Shown here piece by piece: positions 42,201-51,022 of a stretch of DNA of 64,000 nucleotides. Positions within the stretch are counted from its first letter, which is position 1; each line of letters begins with the position of its first letter. The position numbers were made by a program, and so were the translations under genes. The notes under the pieces were generated by a model, which was not told the origin of the DNA, ran no database searches, and was given only the letters and a program-made list of their open reading frames with translations. Source of the stretch: JAAZNF01 sp964561025 (lineage in GTDB: Bacteria; Myxococcota; B64-G9); assembly GCA_964561025.1 (NCBI GenBank), contig CAZLNM010000009.1:1-64000 (forward strand), given 5' to 3'.

Positions 42201-42826
42201 CGCCGCATTCCTTTCCGCAGGGCGCCCGCGCGCCGGGAGGAGAGCATCGATCCGAGCCAGCGCCGCGCCTCGGCGAGCAGGGCCCGGGACGAGAACGCTT
42301 CCTCGTCGTAGAGCCGCTGCAGCAGCGGGCCCTCGACCAGGGACAGCACCAGCACCGCCATGGCCGCCGGGGCGAAGGCCCCGCCGCGCCGGCGACGGAT
42401 CTCGAACAGATCCTGCGTGAGCCGGCGCCGCAGGCCCGCCTGGACCAGCCGCACCGCCTCGCGCACCCTCGGCTCCTGCAGCCCAACCCCCCAGTACTCG
42501 ATCCACACCCGGGTGGTGTCGCGGCTGCGCTCGTCGGAGGGCGCCAGGTGGAAGGTGAGCACGGCCAGCAGCCGCTCCAGCGGATCGGCGAAGCGCGCCC
42601 GGTAGGCGTCGAGCGCGGCCAGGTGGGCCTCCCCCAGCGAGCGCATGAGCGCGGCCAGCATCTCCTCCTTGTTGCGAAAGTAGTAGTGCAGGATGCCGCG
42701 CGGAAGCTTCGCCTCGCGCGCGATGTCGGACACCGAGCAGGCGGCGAACCCCTTGCGGGCGATGGCCCGAAAGAGCCCGTTCAGGATCTGCTCGCGCCGC
42801 AAGGGCGCCACCACCGGCCGGGCCAC
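42197..42826 (-). CDS. TetR-family transcriptional regulator (BetI-like)
   Basis: 209 residues from GTG 42824-42826, chosen because AGGAGG lies just before it; the frame runs on to a TTG at 42857 inside the operator. The helix-turn-helix region (about 10-55) ends in PRGILHYYFRNKEEMLAAL. The C-terminal half, with EYWGVGLQEPRVREAV, resembles BetI/TetR_C domains. It is first in an operon with the radical SAM/SPASM gene and divergent from the outer membrane protein gene at 42967. Ligand unknown. Confidence 0.9.
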   Translation of the reverse strand: MARPVVAPLRREQILNGLFRAIARKGFAACSVSDIAREAKLPRGILHYYFRNKEEMLAALMRSLGEAHLAALDAYRARFADPLERLLAVLTFHLAPSDERSRDTTRVWIEYWGVGLQEPRVREAVRLVQAGLRRRLTQDLFEIRRRRGGAFAPAAMAVLVLSLVEGPLLQRLYDEEAFSSRALLAEARRWLGSMLSSRRAGALRKGMRR

Positions 42827-42843
42827 GCGTCCTCCTGGGTTGG

Positions 42844-42859
42844 TTGGACGGCCATCCAA
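42844..42859. promoter_or_regulatory. Likely operator of the second TetR regulator
   Basis: TTGGACGGCCATCCAA matches its own reverse complement at 14 of 16 positions and lies 17 nt upstream of the TetR GTG, in the divergent region before the outer membrane protein gene. Confidence 0.6.
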
Positions 42860-42966
42860 ATATCACACGGCGCCCCGGTCGCGTCAAGCGCCGGAATTTC
42901 CTGGCTTGCATCGGCCGCGGCGCCCGGCGAAGATGGCCTTTAGGCCGGAAGAGAAGGGACGGCTCC

Positions 42967-44661
42967 ATGGCGTGGCGTACCCTCCTGTGCGCGGCCCGCC
43001 GAGTCCTGGCGCTCGGCGCGGCGCTCTCGCTGCTGGCCGGCCCGGCCCGCGGCGCGGACGAGGCCGAGGCGGCGGACCCGGACCAGGCCGAGCTGCTGGA
43101 CGCGCTCGCGGCCTTCGATCCGGAGGCGCCGGCCGGCACGCCGCCGCAGGGCTTCACCCTCGACGCCTCGCTCCAGCTTCTGCAGCGGTTCAACGCAAAG
43201 CGCAACATGCTCAACCTCGACCAGTCGTTCTCGGTCGGGATGCGCGCCGGCCGGCTGGGGGTCACCGGCGCCGAGAACCCGCTCAACCTGCGCTTCGACA
43301 AGGACGAGCTGGGGTACTCGGCCCTGCTGGCCGGCCGCCTGGCGGCGCGGCTGTCCCGGTTCGGACTGGTCCTGGCCCTCGACAGCGGCGAGGTGAAGTT
43401 CCGGCCGCTTGTGTCCTACGACCCGGCGCCCGATTGTTCGAGCGGCGACGTGCGCTGCGAGACCGTCACGGCCAACGGGCGTCCCATCGGCGACGAGGCG
43501 AAAGAGAGCCTCTTTTTACGGGAGGTGTTCCTGCAGGCCCGGCTGGGAAATTCCGAGTGGCTCGACCTTCGGGCCGGCAAGCTCCTGCTCTCGGCGGGCG
43601 GGGGGTTCTTGATGGACAACTACGCCCTGGGGCTTTCCGCCCAGGCCGACCTGGACGAGGCGGGCGCCGCCCCCGTGCGGCTCGAGCTGGACGCGGTGTT
43701 TCCGAACGGCGATTTTTCCGCCTCCGGCAAACGCAGCCCGCTCGTCTATGCGGAGGTGGCCTGGCTCCGCTCGTGGCTCGAAGAGATCGGCCTGTTCGCC
43801 GGGTATTTTCATGACGGCGACTCCAATCTGGCCGAGATCCTGCGCTCGGTGATGGTGGAGGTGGTGCTCCACGGTGACGTGGCGCAGACGGCCGATCCGC
43901 GCCTGCTGTACGCGGCCACGCTGGAGGCGGACATCCAGACCACGGGAGATCTCTTCTACCTGGGCGCGCACGGCAATCTGCTGTTCGCGCGCGGCAGCCT
44001 GGCCTGGACCGCGGCCGTGGAGTTCGGGAACATTTCCCACGTCACCACCTTGCCGCGCATGGGCACTTTCCCGGGCGTGACCCGGACCGGGAGCAGCGGG
44101 TGCCTGGGCGGCATGCTGCACCTCGCCACCCACTGGGACGTGACCGAGCGGCTCACCCTGGGCGGGTTCTTCCTCTACCTCAGCGGCGAAACCTTCAGCG
44201 CCGAGGACATCCGCGTAAAGAACGTCGGCCGCTTCGGGAGCTTCATCGGCATCTACCCGTGGATCACCGCCACCAACCTGTTCTTCTCGGGTGGCATGAA
44301 CCAGACCTTCGGCGCGCGCTCGCTGTCGGCCTCCGGGGTGAACGCCCGCGGGGTGCTGGCCCCCGGCCTCGACCTGGGCTGGGACATCGTGGAGGGGCTG
44401 ACGCTGCGGGTGGTGGCCGCGGCGCTGTTCTCCCAGGGGGCGCACCTGGACTCGGGCGGGCGCTTCTACGGCATAGAGGGAGACCTCAACCTCTCCTGGG
44501 ATATCTCGCGCCACGTGCAGCTTCTGGCCGAGGCGGATTATCTATGGACGGGGGACTTCTTCGATTTTGAAAAACCGCTGGAAGAACCAGCAGCTACGCG
44601 GATCATGGCGCGCGAGCCCGGGGTGTTCAAGGCCATGTTCGGGCTCAATTTGTCGTTCTAG
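42967..44661 (+). CDS. Outer membrane beta-barrel protein
   Basis: 564 residues with a signal peptide ending GPARGADE, then alternating amphipathic strands throughout and a C-terminal Phe (MFGLNLSF), as in porin-like proteins. LFLREVFLQARLGNSEWLDLRAGKLLLSAGGG resembles alginate-export or phosphate-selective porins, but no family is firm. It is divergent from the TetR/radical SAM operon and 33 nt before the ECF sigma gene, so it may be under TetR control or share the sigma operon. Confidence 0.75.
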   Translation: MAWRTLLCAARRVLALGAALSLLAGPARGADEAEAADPDQAELLDALAAFDPEAPAGTPPQGFTLDASLQLLQRFNAKRNMLNLDQSFSVGMRAGRLGVTGAENPLNLRFDKDELGYSALLAGRLAARLSRFGLVLALDSGEVKFRPLVSYDPAPDCSSGDVRCETVTANGRPIGDEAKESLFLREVFLQARLGNSEWLDLRAGKLLLSAGGGFLMDNYALGLSAQADLDEAGAAPVRLELDAVFPNGDFSASGKRSPLVYAEVAWLRSWLEEIGLFAGYFHDGDSNLAEILRSVMVEVVLHGDVAQTADPRLLYAATLEADIQTTGDLFYLGAHGNLLFARGSLAWTAAVEFGNISHVTTLPRMGTFPGVTRTGSSGCLGGMLHLATHWDVTERLTLGGFFLYLSGETFSAEDIRVKNVGRFGSFIGIYPWITATNLFFSGGMNQTFGARSLSASGVNARGVLAPGLDLGWDIVEGLTLRVVAAALFSQGAHLDSGGRFYGIEGDLNLSWDISRHVQLLAEADYLWTGDFFDFEKPLEEPAATRIMAREPGVFKAMFGLNLSF

Positions 44662-44694
44662 CGCAACTTTGGGCATGGACGAGGGTTTCAAGCG

Positions 44695-45258
44695 ATGGAG
44701 GCAAAAGGCGCACCTTTCATGGACGAAGACGCCGAACGCATGCTGCGCTTTGCATCCGGCGACGAGGCGGCCTTCGACGAGCTGGTGCGGCGGTATGGGC
44801 AGAAACTGCTCGCCTTCGCCGATCGGTTCTTTCACAACCGGGCCCGGAGTGAGGAGACGGTGCAGGAGGTGTTCTTGCGCGTGTTCGAGGCGCGCAAGCG
44901 CTATCAACCCAAGGCGCGTTTCTCCACCTGGCTCTACACCATCGCCACCCGCCTGTGCCTGAACGAGCTGCGCCGGCGGCGGCCGGAGGCGCAGGCCGGC
45001 GGGAGCGAGGCCGAGATGGCCGGCTCCGGCTCGCCGGCGCAGGAGCTCGAGGCGGCGCGGCTGGCCCGGGCGGTGCAGCGCGCGGTGGACGGGCTCCCGG
45101 AGAACCAGCGCGCCGCGCTCCTGCTCTCCCGCTTCGAGGACAAAAGCTACGCCGAGATCGCGAAGATCCTGGGCGTGAGCGAGGGCGCGGTGAAGTCCTT
45201 GCTGTTTCGAGCCACGGACGAGCTGCGCCGCGTATTGTCGCAGGAGGAAGGCACATGA
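44695..45258 (+). CDS. ECF-type RNA polymerase sigma factor
   Basis: 187 residues, sigma-2 and sigma-4 domains only. Region 2 runs FDELVRRYGQKLLAFADRFF and RFSTWLYTIATRLCLNELRRRR; region 4 has LPENQRAALLLSRFEDKSYAEIAKILGVSEGAVKSLLFRA split over its helix-turn-helix. ATG 44695 lacks a good ribosome site; ATG 44719 is the alternative. It overlaps the anti-sigma gene and heads a five-gene operon. Confidence 0.93.
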   Translation: MEAKGAPFMDEDAERMLRFASGDEAAFDELVRRYGQKLLAFADRFFHNRARSEETVQEVFLRVFEARKRYQPKARFSTWLYTIATRLCLNELRRRRPEAQAGGSEAEMAGSGSPAQELEAARLARAVQRAVDGLPENQRAALLLSRFEDKSYAEIAKILGVSEGAVKSLLFRATDELRRVLSQEEGT

Positions 45259-45713
45259 GCTGCGAAGAGATCAGGCCGGATTTGGTGGCCTACCTGGACG
45301 GGGAGCTCTCGAGCGAGCGGCGGCGGGCGCTCGAGGGCCACCTTTCGGGGTGCGAAGGCTGCGCGCGGCGGCTCGGCGAGTTTCGCCGCGCCCGCGAGGC
45401 CCTGATGGCGCAGCCGGCCCTGGAGGCCGCGCCGGGGTATCTGCAGCGGGTCATGGCCCGCTCGCGCGAGCGCTCCCGCGGCGGATTTTCCGGCCGCTTC
45501 CTGCGCTGGCTGGCGCCGGCGGCGGCGCTGGCCGCGGCGGCGCTCATCGTGGCCCTGTGGCCAAGCCGGCCGGCCCCGGAGGTCGCCGTGGAGCCGGCGG
45601 ACGAGCTGGAGATCGCCGCCGAGCTCGAGCTCTTTTCCGATTACGAGCTCATCGCCGAGCTCGACGTGCTTTCGGACCTCGAGGCCATCGAGAGCCTGGA
45701 AGACGAGGGCTGA
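45255..45713 (+). CDS. Anti-sigma factor with zinc-finger (zf-HC2) and single TM helix
   Basis: 152 residues. The N-terminal anti-sigma zinc finger reads YLDGELSSERRRALEGHLSG followed by CEGC (HxxxCxxC). One membrane helix lies at about 86-102 (LAPAAALAAAALIVAL). The short periplasmic tail is rich in Leu, Glu and Asp (ELFSDYELIAELDVLSDLEA) and resembles the tail of the next small protein. It should hold the ECF sigma factor at the membrane. ATGA overlap with the sigma gene. Confidence 0.9.
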   Translation: MSCEEIRPDLVAYLDGELSSERRRALEGHLSGCEGCARRLGEFRRAREALMAQPALEAAPGYLQRVMARSRERSRGGFSGRFLRWLAPAAALAAAALIVALWPSRPAPEVAVEPADELEIAAELELFSDYELIAELDVLSDLEAIESLEDEG

Positions 45714-45714
45714 C

Positions 45715-45969
45715 ATGCACCGCTCTCTCGTCGCCATCGCCTTCGCCGGCGCGCTGGGCGGCGCCGGCCCGCTGGCCGCCGCGGACCGTCCCGACGCGGG
45801 GACGCCACCCCCGCCGCCGCCGGGGCAATCGTCCACCGCTCTCGCCGAGTGGGAGCGCGAGGTGCTCGCCCACATCGAGCTTCTGCTCGATCTCGAGGTC
45901 ATCGAGGACCTCGATCTGCTCTCGCAGCTCGAGGAGCTTTCGCTTCTTTCGGAAGGAGAGAGCCGATGA
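45715..45969 (+). CDS. Small secreted protein with acidic Leu-rich tail
   Basis: 84 residues: signal peptide (to about Ala23), a short Pro-rich part, then EREVLAHIELLLDLEVIEDL and DLLSQLEELSLLSEGE. The tail repeats the pattern of the anti-sigma periplasmic tail. Such short proteins recur in deltaproteobacterial ECF operons. It starts 1 nt after the anti-sigma stop and overlaps the FecR gene by 4 nt. Confidence 0.75.
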   Translation: MHRSLVAIAFAGALGGAGPLAAADRPDAGTPPPPPPGQSSTALAEWEREVLAHIELLLDLEVIEDLDLLSQLEELSLLSEGESR

Positions 45970-47129
45970 AGAATCTGGCCCTTGCGTTTTCTGTGCTGTG
46001 CGCCGGGTATGCGCTGGCCGGCGAGCCGGACGGCGCCGCGGACGGGGTGTTGCTGGAGGTCGCGGGCGAGGTGTGGCGCTTGCCGCTGGACGGCGAGGAG
46101 TGGGCGCCGGCCGCGGCCGGCACGCCGCTGGCCGCGGGGGACTCCATCCGCACCGGCAAGAAGTCGCGCGCCCGAGTGCGCATCGGCGCGAACATCGACC
46201 TTCGGCTGGGCCCGAACGCCGAGCTGCAGATCGAGGAGCCCGAGAGCGGCGAGCAGCCGGTGCCCATGGTGTCGCTGCTGCTCGGCTGGCTCCAGGCGAC
46301 CGTGAGCCACGCGCCGGGCGAGAAGGTCCCTTTCGAGGTGCACACCGGCAACGCGGTGGCGGGCGTGCGGGGCACGGAGTTCGTGGTGGCCGCGGGGCTC
46401 GACGGCCTGACGCGGGCCGAGGTGCTCTCGGGAGAGGTGGCCTTCGCCGCCGAGGAGACGGAGGTGGCGCTGGGGCCGGGGCATGCCTCCGAGGCCGCCG
46501 AGGGCGCGGCCCCGCGGGCCCTCGGCGCCGCGAAGACGGTGGACTGGGAGGCCTGGCAGGAAGAGCGCGAGAGCCGGGCGCGCGAGCGCGCCGAGGAGCT
46601 GGCGGCGGACTTTTCGAGCCGCGCCGAGGAGCTGGCCGGGAGGCTGGACGGGTTGCAAAAAGCGGAATCCCGCCAGCGCGAGAAGATCCGCTGGCTGATC
46701 GCGAAGCTCTCGCAGGCCCGCCGGGCCAACCAGGCCAAGGTGGCCGAGAAGGCGCGGGAGCGGCTGCTCGACGTCATGGCGCAACAGATGCGGCTGCACA
46801 AGGAGCTGCGCCGGGCGGCGGTGCGGCTGGCCGGGTTCGTGCGCCGCTTGACCCGGCTCGAGGAGGCCATCGCCGGCGCCGGCGGGGAGAAGGCCGCCGA
46901 GGCGCTGGCCGCGCACCCCAAGCTCGCGGCCGCTCTCCACTGGTTGCGAGCGAAGGACGCCGTCGGCAAGGCGTCCGACCGCCTGCGCGCGCTCGAACAG
47001 AAGCGGCGCGAGACGATGCGGCAGATGGCGGCGTTCCGGGCGGTGCTCCGGGAGGCCGGCGTCACCCGCGCCGACCTGCGCGAGGTGCGCGAGCGGATCC
47101 GGCGGCTGCGCGACGCCAAGCGGCCGTGA
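45966..47129 (+). CDS. FecR-domain periplasmic protein with coiled coil
   Basis: 387 residues. Signal peptide ending ALAGEP, then a FecR domain (about 24-170): LEVAGEVWRLPLDG, GDSIRTGKKSRARVRIG, VHTGNAVAGVRGTEFVVA and LTRAEVLSGEVAF. Residues 190-387 are highly charged and helical (coiled coil). FecR domains sense or relay signals to ECF systems. The operon position supports a link with the anti-sigma factor; direct binding is inferred. Confidence 0.88.
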   Translation: MKNLALAFSVLCAGYALAGEPDGAADGVLLEVAGEVWRLPLDGEEWAPAAAGTPLAAGDSIRTGKKSRARVRIGANIDLRLGPNAELQIEEPESGEQPVPMVSLLLGWLQATVSHAPGEKVPFEVHTGNAVAGVRGTEFVVAAGLDGLTRAEVLSGEVAFAAEETEVALGPGHASEAAEGAAPRALGAAKTVDWEAWQEERESRARERAEELAADFSSRAEELAGRLDGLQKAESRQREKIRWLIAKLSQARRANQAKVAEKARERLLDVMAQQMRLHKELRRAAVRLAGFVRRLTRLEEAIAGAGGEKAAEALAAHPKLAAALHWLRAKDAVGKASDRLRALEQKRRETMRQMAAFRAVLREAGVTRADLREVRERIRRLRDAKRP

Positions 47130-47148
47130 GGAAGACAGGAGGCGTGCC

Positions 47149-47685
47149 ATGGTGCGGTTGATTCCATGGGTCGGTGCGATGATGTTCGCGCTCGCGGCCC
47201 AGGCGCAAGGCCCGAGCGCTCCCGAGAGCCCGAACGCGGCGGCCGCGCCTCCGTCGAGCGCGGAGAAACTGCCGCCCGAGCTCGTCGAGCGCTGGCAGAA
47301 GCTCACGCCCGAGCAGAAGGCCGCCCTGCGCGAGCGTTGGGAGCGTTTCCGGGCGCTGCCGTCTGAGAAGCGCGCCGAGATCCAAAAAAGGCTCGAGCGC
47401 TTCCGTGCCCTCTCTCCTGAGGAGCGCACGCGCCTGCGGCGCAACTTTCAGCTCTTTCGCGCGCTGCCACCCGAGGAGCGCGCTCGCGTCCTTGCGCGTT
47501 TCGAGCGCTGGAAGGGCCTCTCCGACGCCGAGCGCGAGCGGCTGCGGCGGGCCTTCTCGCGCATCAAGCGCATGGAGCCCGCCGAGCGGCGGCGTTTCCT
47601 AAAGAAGTTGCGGCGCTGGATGGAGCTTCCGCCCGAGGAGCGCGAGCGGCTCAAGGAGCGCATCCGCGACCGGCTGGGACGGTAG
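47149..47685 (+). CDS. DUF3106 repeat protein, secreted
   Basis: 178 residues: signal peptide (MVRLIPWVGAMMFALAAQAQ), a short Ala/Pro-rich part, then six or seven repeats of about 20 residues of the form 'L(P/S)PEER.RLR.RF.R(F/W)..'. This is the DUF3106 pattern, found with ECF sigma operons and related in style to Spy/CpxP-like helical periplasmic proteins. AGGAGG stands 7 nt before the ATG. Last gene of the sigma operon. Confidence 0.85.
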   Translation: MVRLIPWVGAMMFALAAQAQGPSAPESPNAAAAPPSSAEKLPPELVERWQKLTPEQKAALRERWERFRALPSEKRAEIQKRLERFRALSPEERTRLRRNFQLFRALPPEERARVLARFERWKGLSDAERERLRRAFSRIKRMEPAERRRFLKKLRRWMELPPEERERLKERIRDRLGR

Positions 47686-47744
47686 GCGAACAAGTCTCCG
47701 AGTCTCTTCTTCTGGTGTGTTTGAGAAAGATGACGTGAGAGCGT

Positions 47745-47778
47745 CGGACCGCGATGCCGAAAGAGCGAGCGCGGTCCG
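47745..47778. other. Hairpin between convergent genes
   Basis: CGGACCGCG (47745-47753) pairs with CGCGGTCCG (47770-47778) with a 16-nt loop, in the 122-bp gap between the convergent DUF3106 and Cys-rich genes. No T-run, so a terminator role is uncertain. Confidence 0.5.
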
Positions 47779-47807
47779 GCGCGGCGTGCGGGGGCGGCCG
47801 AGGCGGG

Positions 47808-50288
47808 TCACTGGCAGGTGAAGATGACCCTGGCGCCGGTGTACGGCAGGCACGCCTTCTGGCTCCCGTTGGCCGGATCGAAACAGTCGGCGTCCGAGGC
47901 GCAAACCACCGTGCCGTTGAACCTCTGGCATTCCTGGAGGCCCGCCACGCACTCTGCCGTCAAGTTCCCGTTGCGCGCGGCGAGGCAGCAGACGCCGCTA
48001 GGCCCCAGGGCGTAGAAGCAGTCGAGGTTGTCGTTGCAACCGAGCTGCACCATGCCGGCCTGGACCTCGCAGTTTTCTAGCATGCTGCATGTCGGTCGAG
48101 CGGTTGGGAGGGCGGAGTTCCAGCAGCAGATGGCGGTGGCGCCCGCCGTGTTGCACGCCGGGGGACACACGCCGATGCCCGTGTCACCGCAGGTTTCGAA
48201 AGTCGGGCTGCAGTCTCCCACCAGGCAGGTGTTGCCGCACACCTTGCAGCCTGGCTGGCAGATGTTGATCTCCGGATATGCCGGGTGACTGCAACAGGAG
48301 GTGGGATCGGCGGGATCGAACAGGCAGTCCCGGTTCGAGCTGCATAGCGGAATGCCGGTCTGAGGTTGGGTTTCGCGGCAGGCTGAAAAGGACACGTTCG
48401 ATTGCGAAACAAGCCAGCACTTCTCGGCCGGCTTGCAATCCTCGGCTCCATCGCAGGTGACGATGAGGCTGCTCGGCTGGCACTGCCGGATGTCGGCAAT
48501 ACAGGTTCTTCCCCCTCCAGAGACGGAGCAGCAGACCGATCCCATCGAACAGTCGGCCTGGAGGCAATCCCACCCCGGCTCGCCGCACACGCCGTTCGTG
48601 CACACCTGGCCCGGCGCGCAGGCGATGTTGCAAGAGCCGCAGTGACGGGGGTCGGTGAGTGTGTTTGTGGCGCAGGTGGAGTCCCCGGTGCCGGTGGGAT
48701 CGCCACAGGTGACATACGGCCCCACGCACAGGGTGTAGTCGCAGCGCCCGCCGACACACTGGGGGATCGAGTGAAGGGGCGCGTCCCGGTAGCAGTCCTG
48801 TTCACATGTGCCGCAATGAAAGACGCTGGTGGCAAGGTTCGGACACGAGCCGTCCGGGCAGCGGAACCCGCCGCATGTGTCGTCACTGCATCCGGCGAGC
48901 GAGCAGCTACTATTGCCGGTGCATGTATCGTTGCAGTGAAGGCAGTTCTCCGTCGTGCCGCCGACGGTTTCACAGTCCATGGTGGTCGTGTCGCAGTTGA
49001 GCCAGCCGGGGAGGCAATCGCTGCGGCAGGTCCCCAGGACACAGGTGGCCTGTGTGTTTGTCGGGACCGGACATGGATTGCCGCACTCTCCGCAGTGGAA
49101 GATGTTTTCGCCCTTCACCAGGGTCTCGCAGCCGTTGAAAAAGAGCTTGTCGCAGTCCCGGAAGTCGCCCTCGCAGGCGCTTTCGGGGATGACACAGATG
49201 CCGTTCTTGCACTCCAGCACCTCCTGCCGCGTATTGGGCGCCGTGCATTCCCGGCCGCAGGCGCCGCAGTGCTCGAGCTTGTTGAGCAGGTCCTCGCAGC
49301 CGTTGCTGCGATTGTTGTCGCACTCGGCGGAGAAGAGCTTGCACTTTGCGTAGTCGCACAAGCGGCTCGGGTTGCAAAAGACGCCCTCCGCGTTTTGCAC
49401 TTCCTGCGTGCAGTCGTGGATGCTACCGCAGCCCGTCCCGCAGCTCGTCGCGGTCGAAAGAGGCGTCTCGCAACCGTCGGCGGGACCGTTTATGCAATCG
49501 TCGAAGTCGATCTTGCACCGGGTGTAGCCGCAGGCGCCGTTTTCGCAGGTCACCGCTTCTGCGTGCTGTACGGTAGAAGCACAGTTGACACCCGGGGCGA
49601 GGCACGACGGCTTGCAGTCATTGACGGCATCGAGGAACGTCTCGCATCCGTCCGCCACCCCACCCCCGCAGTCGCCCCAGCCGGGATCGCAAATCATGGC
49701 GCAATTGTCGTTGATGCATGCCACCGCGCCGTGAGGGGTTGGTGTCTTGACTTGTTGGCTACAACAGGCCCTGCCGCAGGGGGATTCACCATTGTCGCAA
49801 CCGGACGCGCACTGGTCGCCGTTGCACACTTGATTTTCAGAACAAGAGCGACAATCGGCGCAGTGCTCGAACGTCCCCAGCGGATCGCAGCCGTTTTTCC
49901 AGTCGCCGTCGCACTCGGCGGAGTTCGTGGGGCAGACGACGGCGCATTGGGAGTTTAGGCAAACGGGCTCGCCGGTGCTGCCGGTGAACTGGGCGATGCA
50001 GTCCGTCTCGCAGCTTCCGCAGTGGCGGGGGTCGCTGGTGATGTCCGTACACTCACCATTGCACACCCTGCCGCCGGATGGGCACTGGCACTTCTGCGGG
50101 TCGAGCGTCCCGGACAGGCCCTTCTTGGGCACGCACACCTTGCCGTCGAGGCAGGCGCAGTCCGGGTGGTCGCAGGAGCCGTCCTCGTGGCAGGGGAGAT
50201 ACCCGTGCTCCTCGAACGGCGGCGTGTCGAAGGTGCAGGCAAGATGCAAAGCGACACAGGTGCCCGAGAGTAGGACGAGTCTTTTCAT
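47808..50288 (-). CDS. Large cysteine-repeat lipoprotein
   Basis: 826 residues. A signal peptide ending LHLAC gives a lipobox. The rest is a chain of cysteine-rich modules of about 35-45 residues with recurring ECDGDWKNGCD, NGCETPL and HCGSCxxxC patterns, followed by looser modules. This design (stalk-like surface proteins with many disulfides) is typical of Myxococcota. Base composition is visibly less GC-rich than the neighbours, partly due to Cys, Asn and Asp codons. Likely surface anchored; function unknown. Convergent with the ECF operon. Confidence 0.85.
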   Translation of the reverse strand: MKRLVLLSGTCVALHLACTFDTPPFEEHGYLPCHEDGSCDHPDCACLDGKVCVPKKGLSGTLDPQKCQCPSGGRVCNGECTDITSDPRHCGSCETDCIAQFTGSTGEPVCLNSQCAVVCPTNSAECDGDWKNGCDPLGTFEHCADCRSCSENQVCNGDQCASGCDNGESPCGRACCSQQVKTPTPHGAVACINDNCAMICDPGWGDCGGGVADGCETFLDAVNDCKPSCLAPGVNCASTVQHAEAVTCENGACGYTRCKIDFDDCINGPADGCETPLSTATSCGTGCGSIHDCTQEVQNAEGVFCNPSRLCDYAKCKLFSAECDNNRSNGCEDLLNKLEHCGACGRECTAPNTRQEVLECKNGICVIPESACEGDFRDCDKLFFNGCETLVKGENIFHCGECGNPCPVPTNTQATCVLGTCRSDCLPGWLNCDTTTMDCETVGGTTENCLHCNDTCTGNSSCSLAGCSDDTCGGFRCPDGSCPNLATSVFHCGTCEQDCYRDAPLHSIPQCVGGRCDYTLCVGPYVTCGDPTGTGDSTCATNTLTDPRHCGSCNIACAPGQVCTNGVCGEPGWDCLQADCSMGSVCCSVSGGGRTCIADIRQCQPSSLIVTCDGAEDCKPAEKCWLVSQSNVSFSACRETQPQTGIPLCSSNRDCLFDPADPTSCCSHPAYPEINICQPGCKVCGNTCLVGDCSPTFETCGDTGIGVCPPACNTAGATAICCWNSALPTARPTCSMLENCEVQAGMVQLGCNDNLDCFYALGPSGVCCLAARNGNLTAECVAGLQECQRFNGTVVCASDADCFDPANGSQKACLPYTGARVIFTCQ

Positions 50289-50538
50289 GGCATCACCCCT
50301 TCTCGGCCCATTCTATGCGATTCTGAAAAAAAGGTCAGGGGGGGGCGCTCATACGACAGATCGTCCAGATCGCGGCTGGCCGCGTAGGCCCTTTCAACCC
50401 GCGACCGGGCGTTCCAGATTTTGGCAGTTCAAGCCGCGCGAAGGCTACCAGAGATATCGCATGTGAACGCGTTGCCTCGGGTGGCTTTGCGTTCGCGCGC
50501 CGGGCGGAGGCGAACGAGGCGTGCGCTGCGCGGCGGGG
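50289..50538. other. 250-bp gap without a gene
   Basis: Between the Cys-rich lipoprotein start and the stop of the lipoprotein at 50539. It should hold the promoter of the Cys-rich gene. No convincing ORF, repeat or terminator is seen. Confidence 0.5.
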
Positions 50539-50994
50539 TCAGGGCGCCTGGTAGATCGCCAGCGGCACCTCGCCCAGGTTGACCGCGCTACCGTCCCACT
50601 GGATGGGCTCGGTCACCCGGCCGGCGTAGTCCACCCCCGCCACGGGCGAGGTGGTCCCGCCGCCGGGCATGTACAGGGCGACGTAGAAGTAGTAGGTGCC
50701 GTTCGCGGCGGTGATGTTTTCGGCCTTGAGGTCGAGCGGTTTCTTGGGGCCGATGTCGGGCGTCGGCACCTGCGCCAGGATGGCGGCCGGCATTCCGGCC
50801 GGGGTGGGGGTGGTGAAGAAGAACGCCATCAGGTTGGTGGGCGTGCCGGAGAAGGTCTGTGGCACGGTGAGCCGGGCGCACAGCGACTTGGCCTCGGTGC
50901 AGGTGAGGGGCGGGTTGTCATTGTCGCCGCCGCCGCAACCGAAGAGATAAAGCGCGAAAAACGCCAACATCATGGACAGGCCGAAGCTCTTCAT
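50539..50994 (-). CDS. Hypothetical lipoprotein
   Basis: 151 residues with lipoprotein signal LFGCGGG. Body of beta-strand character (TYYFYVALYMPGGG, PIQWDGSAVNLGEVPLAIYQ). No family recognised. It follows the TonB receptor gene by 28 nt on the same strand; a second lipoprotein with similar 'ligand-free' style precedes that receptor. A role in loading the receptor ligand is possible. Confidence 0.75.
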   Translation of the reverse strand: MKSFGLSMMLAFFALYLFGCGGGDNDNPPLTCTEAKSLCARLTVPQTFSGTPTNLMAFFFTTPTPAGMPAAILAQVPTPDIGPKKPLDLKAENITAANGTYYFYVALYMPGGGTTSPVAGVDYAGRVTEPIQWDGSAVNLGEVPLAIYQAP

Positions 50995-51022
50995 GGATCC
51001 CTCCTTCCGATGGATGCAAAGC

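Noticed and set aside
48402..49958. 518-codon plus-strand frame opposite the Cys-rich gene
   Set aside because: Ala/Val-rich product arises from complementing the Cys repeats; no start signal.
47808..50288. Cys-module repeats considered as a CRISPR or DNA tandem repeat
   Set aside because: The repetition is at protein level, with variable spacing and no exact DNA repeats or spacers.
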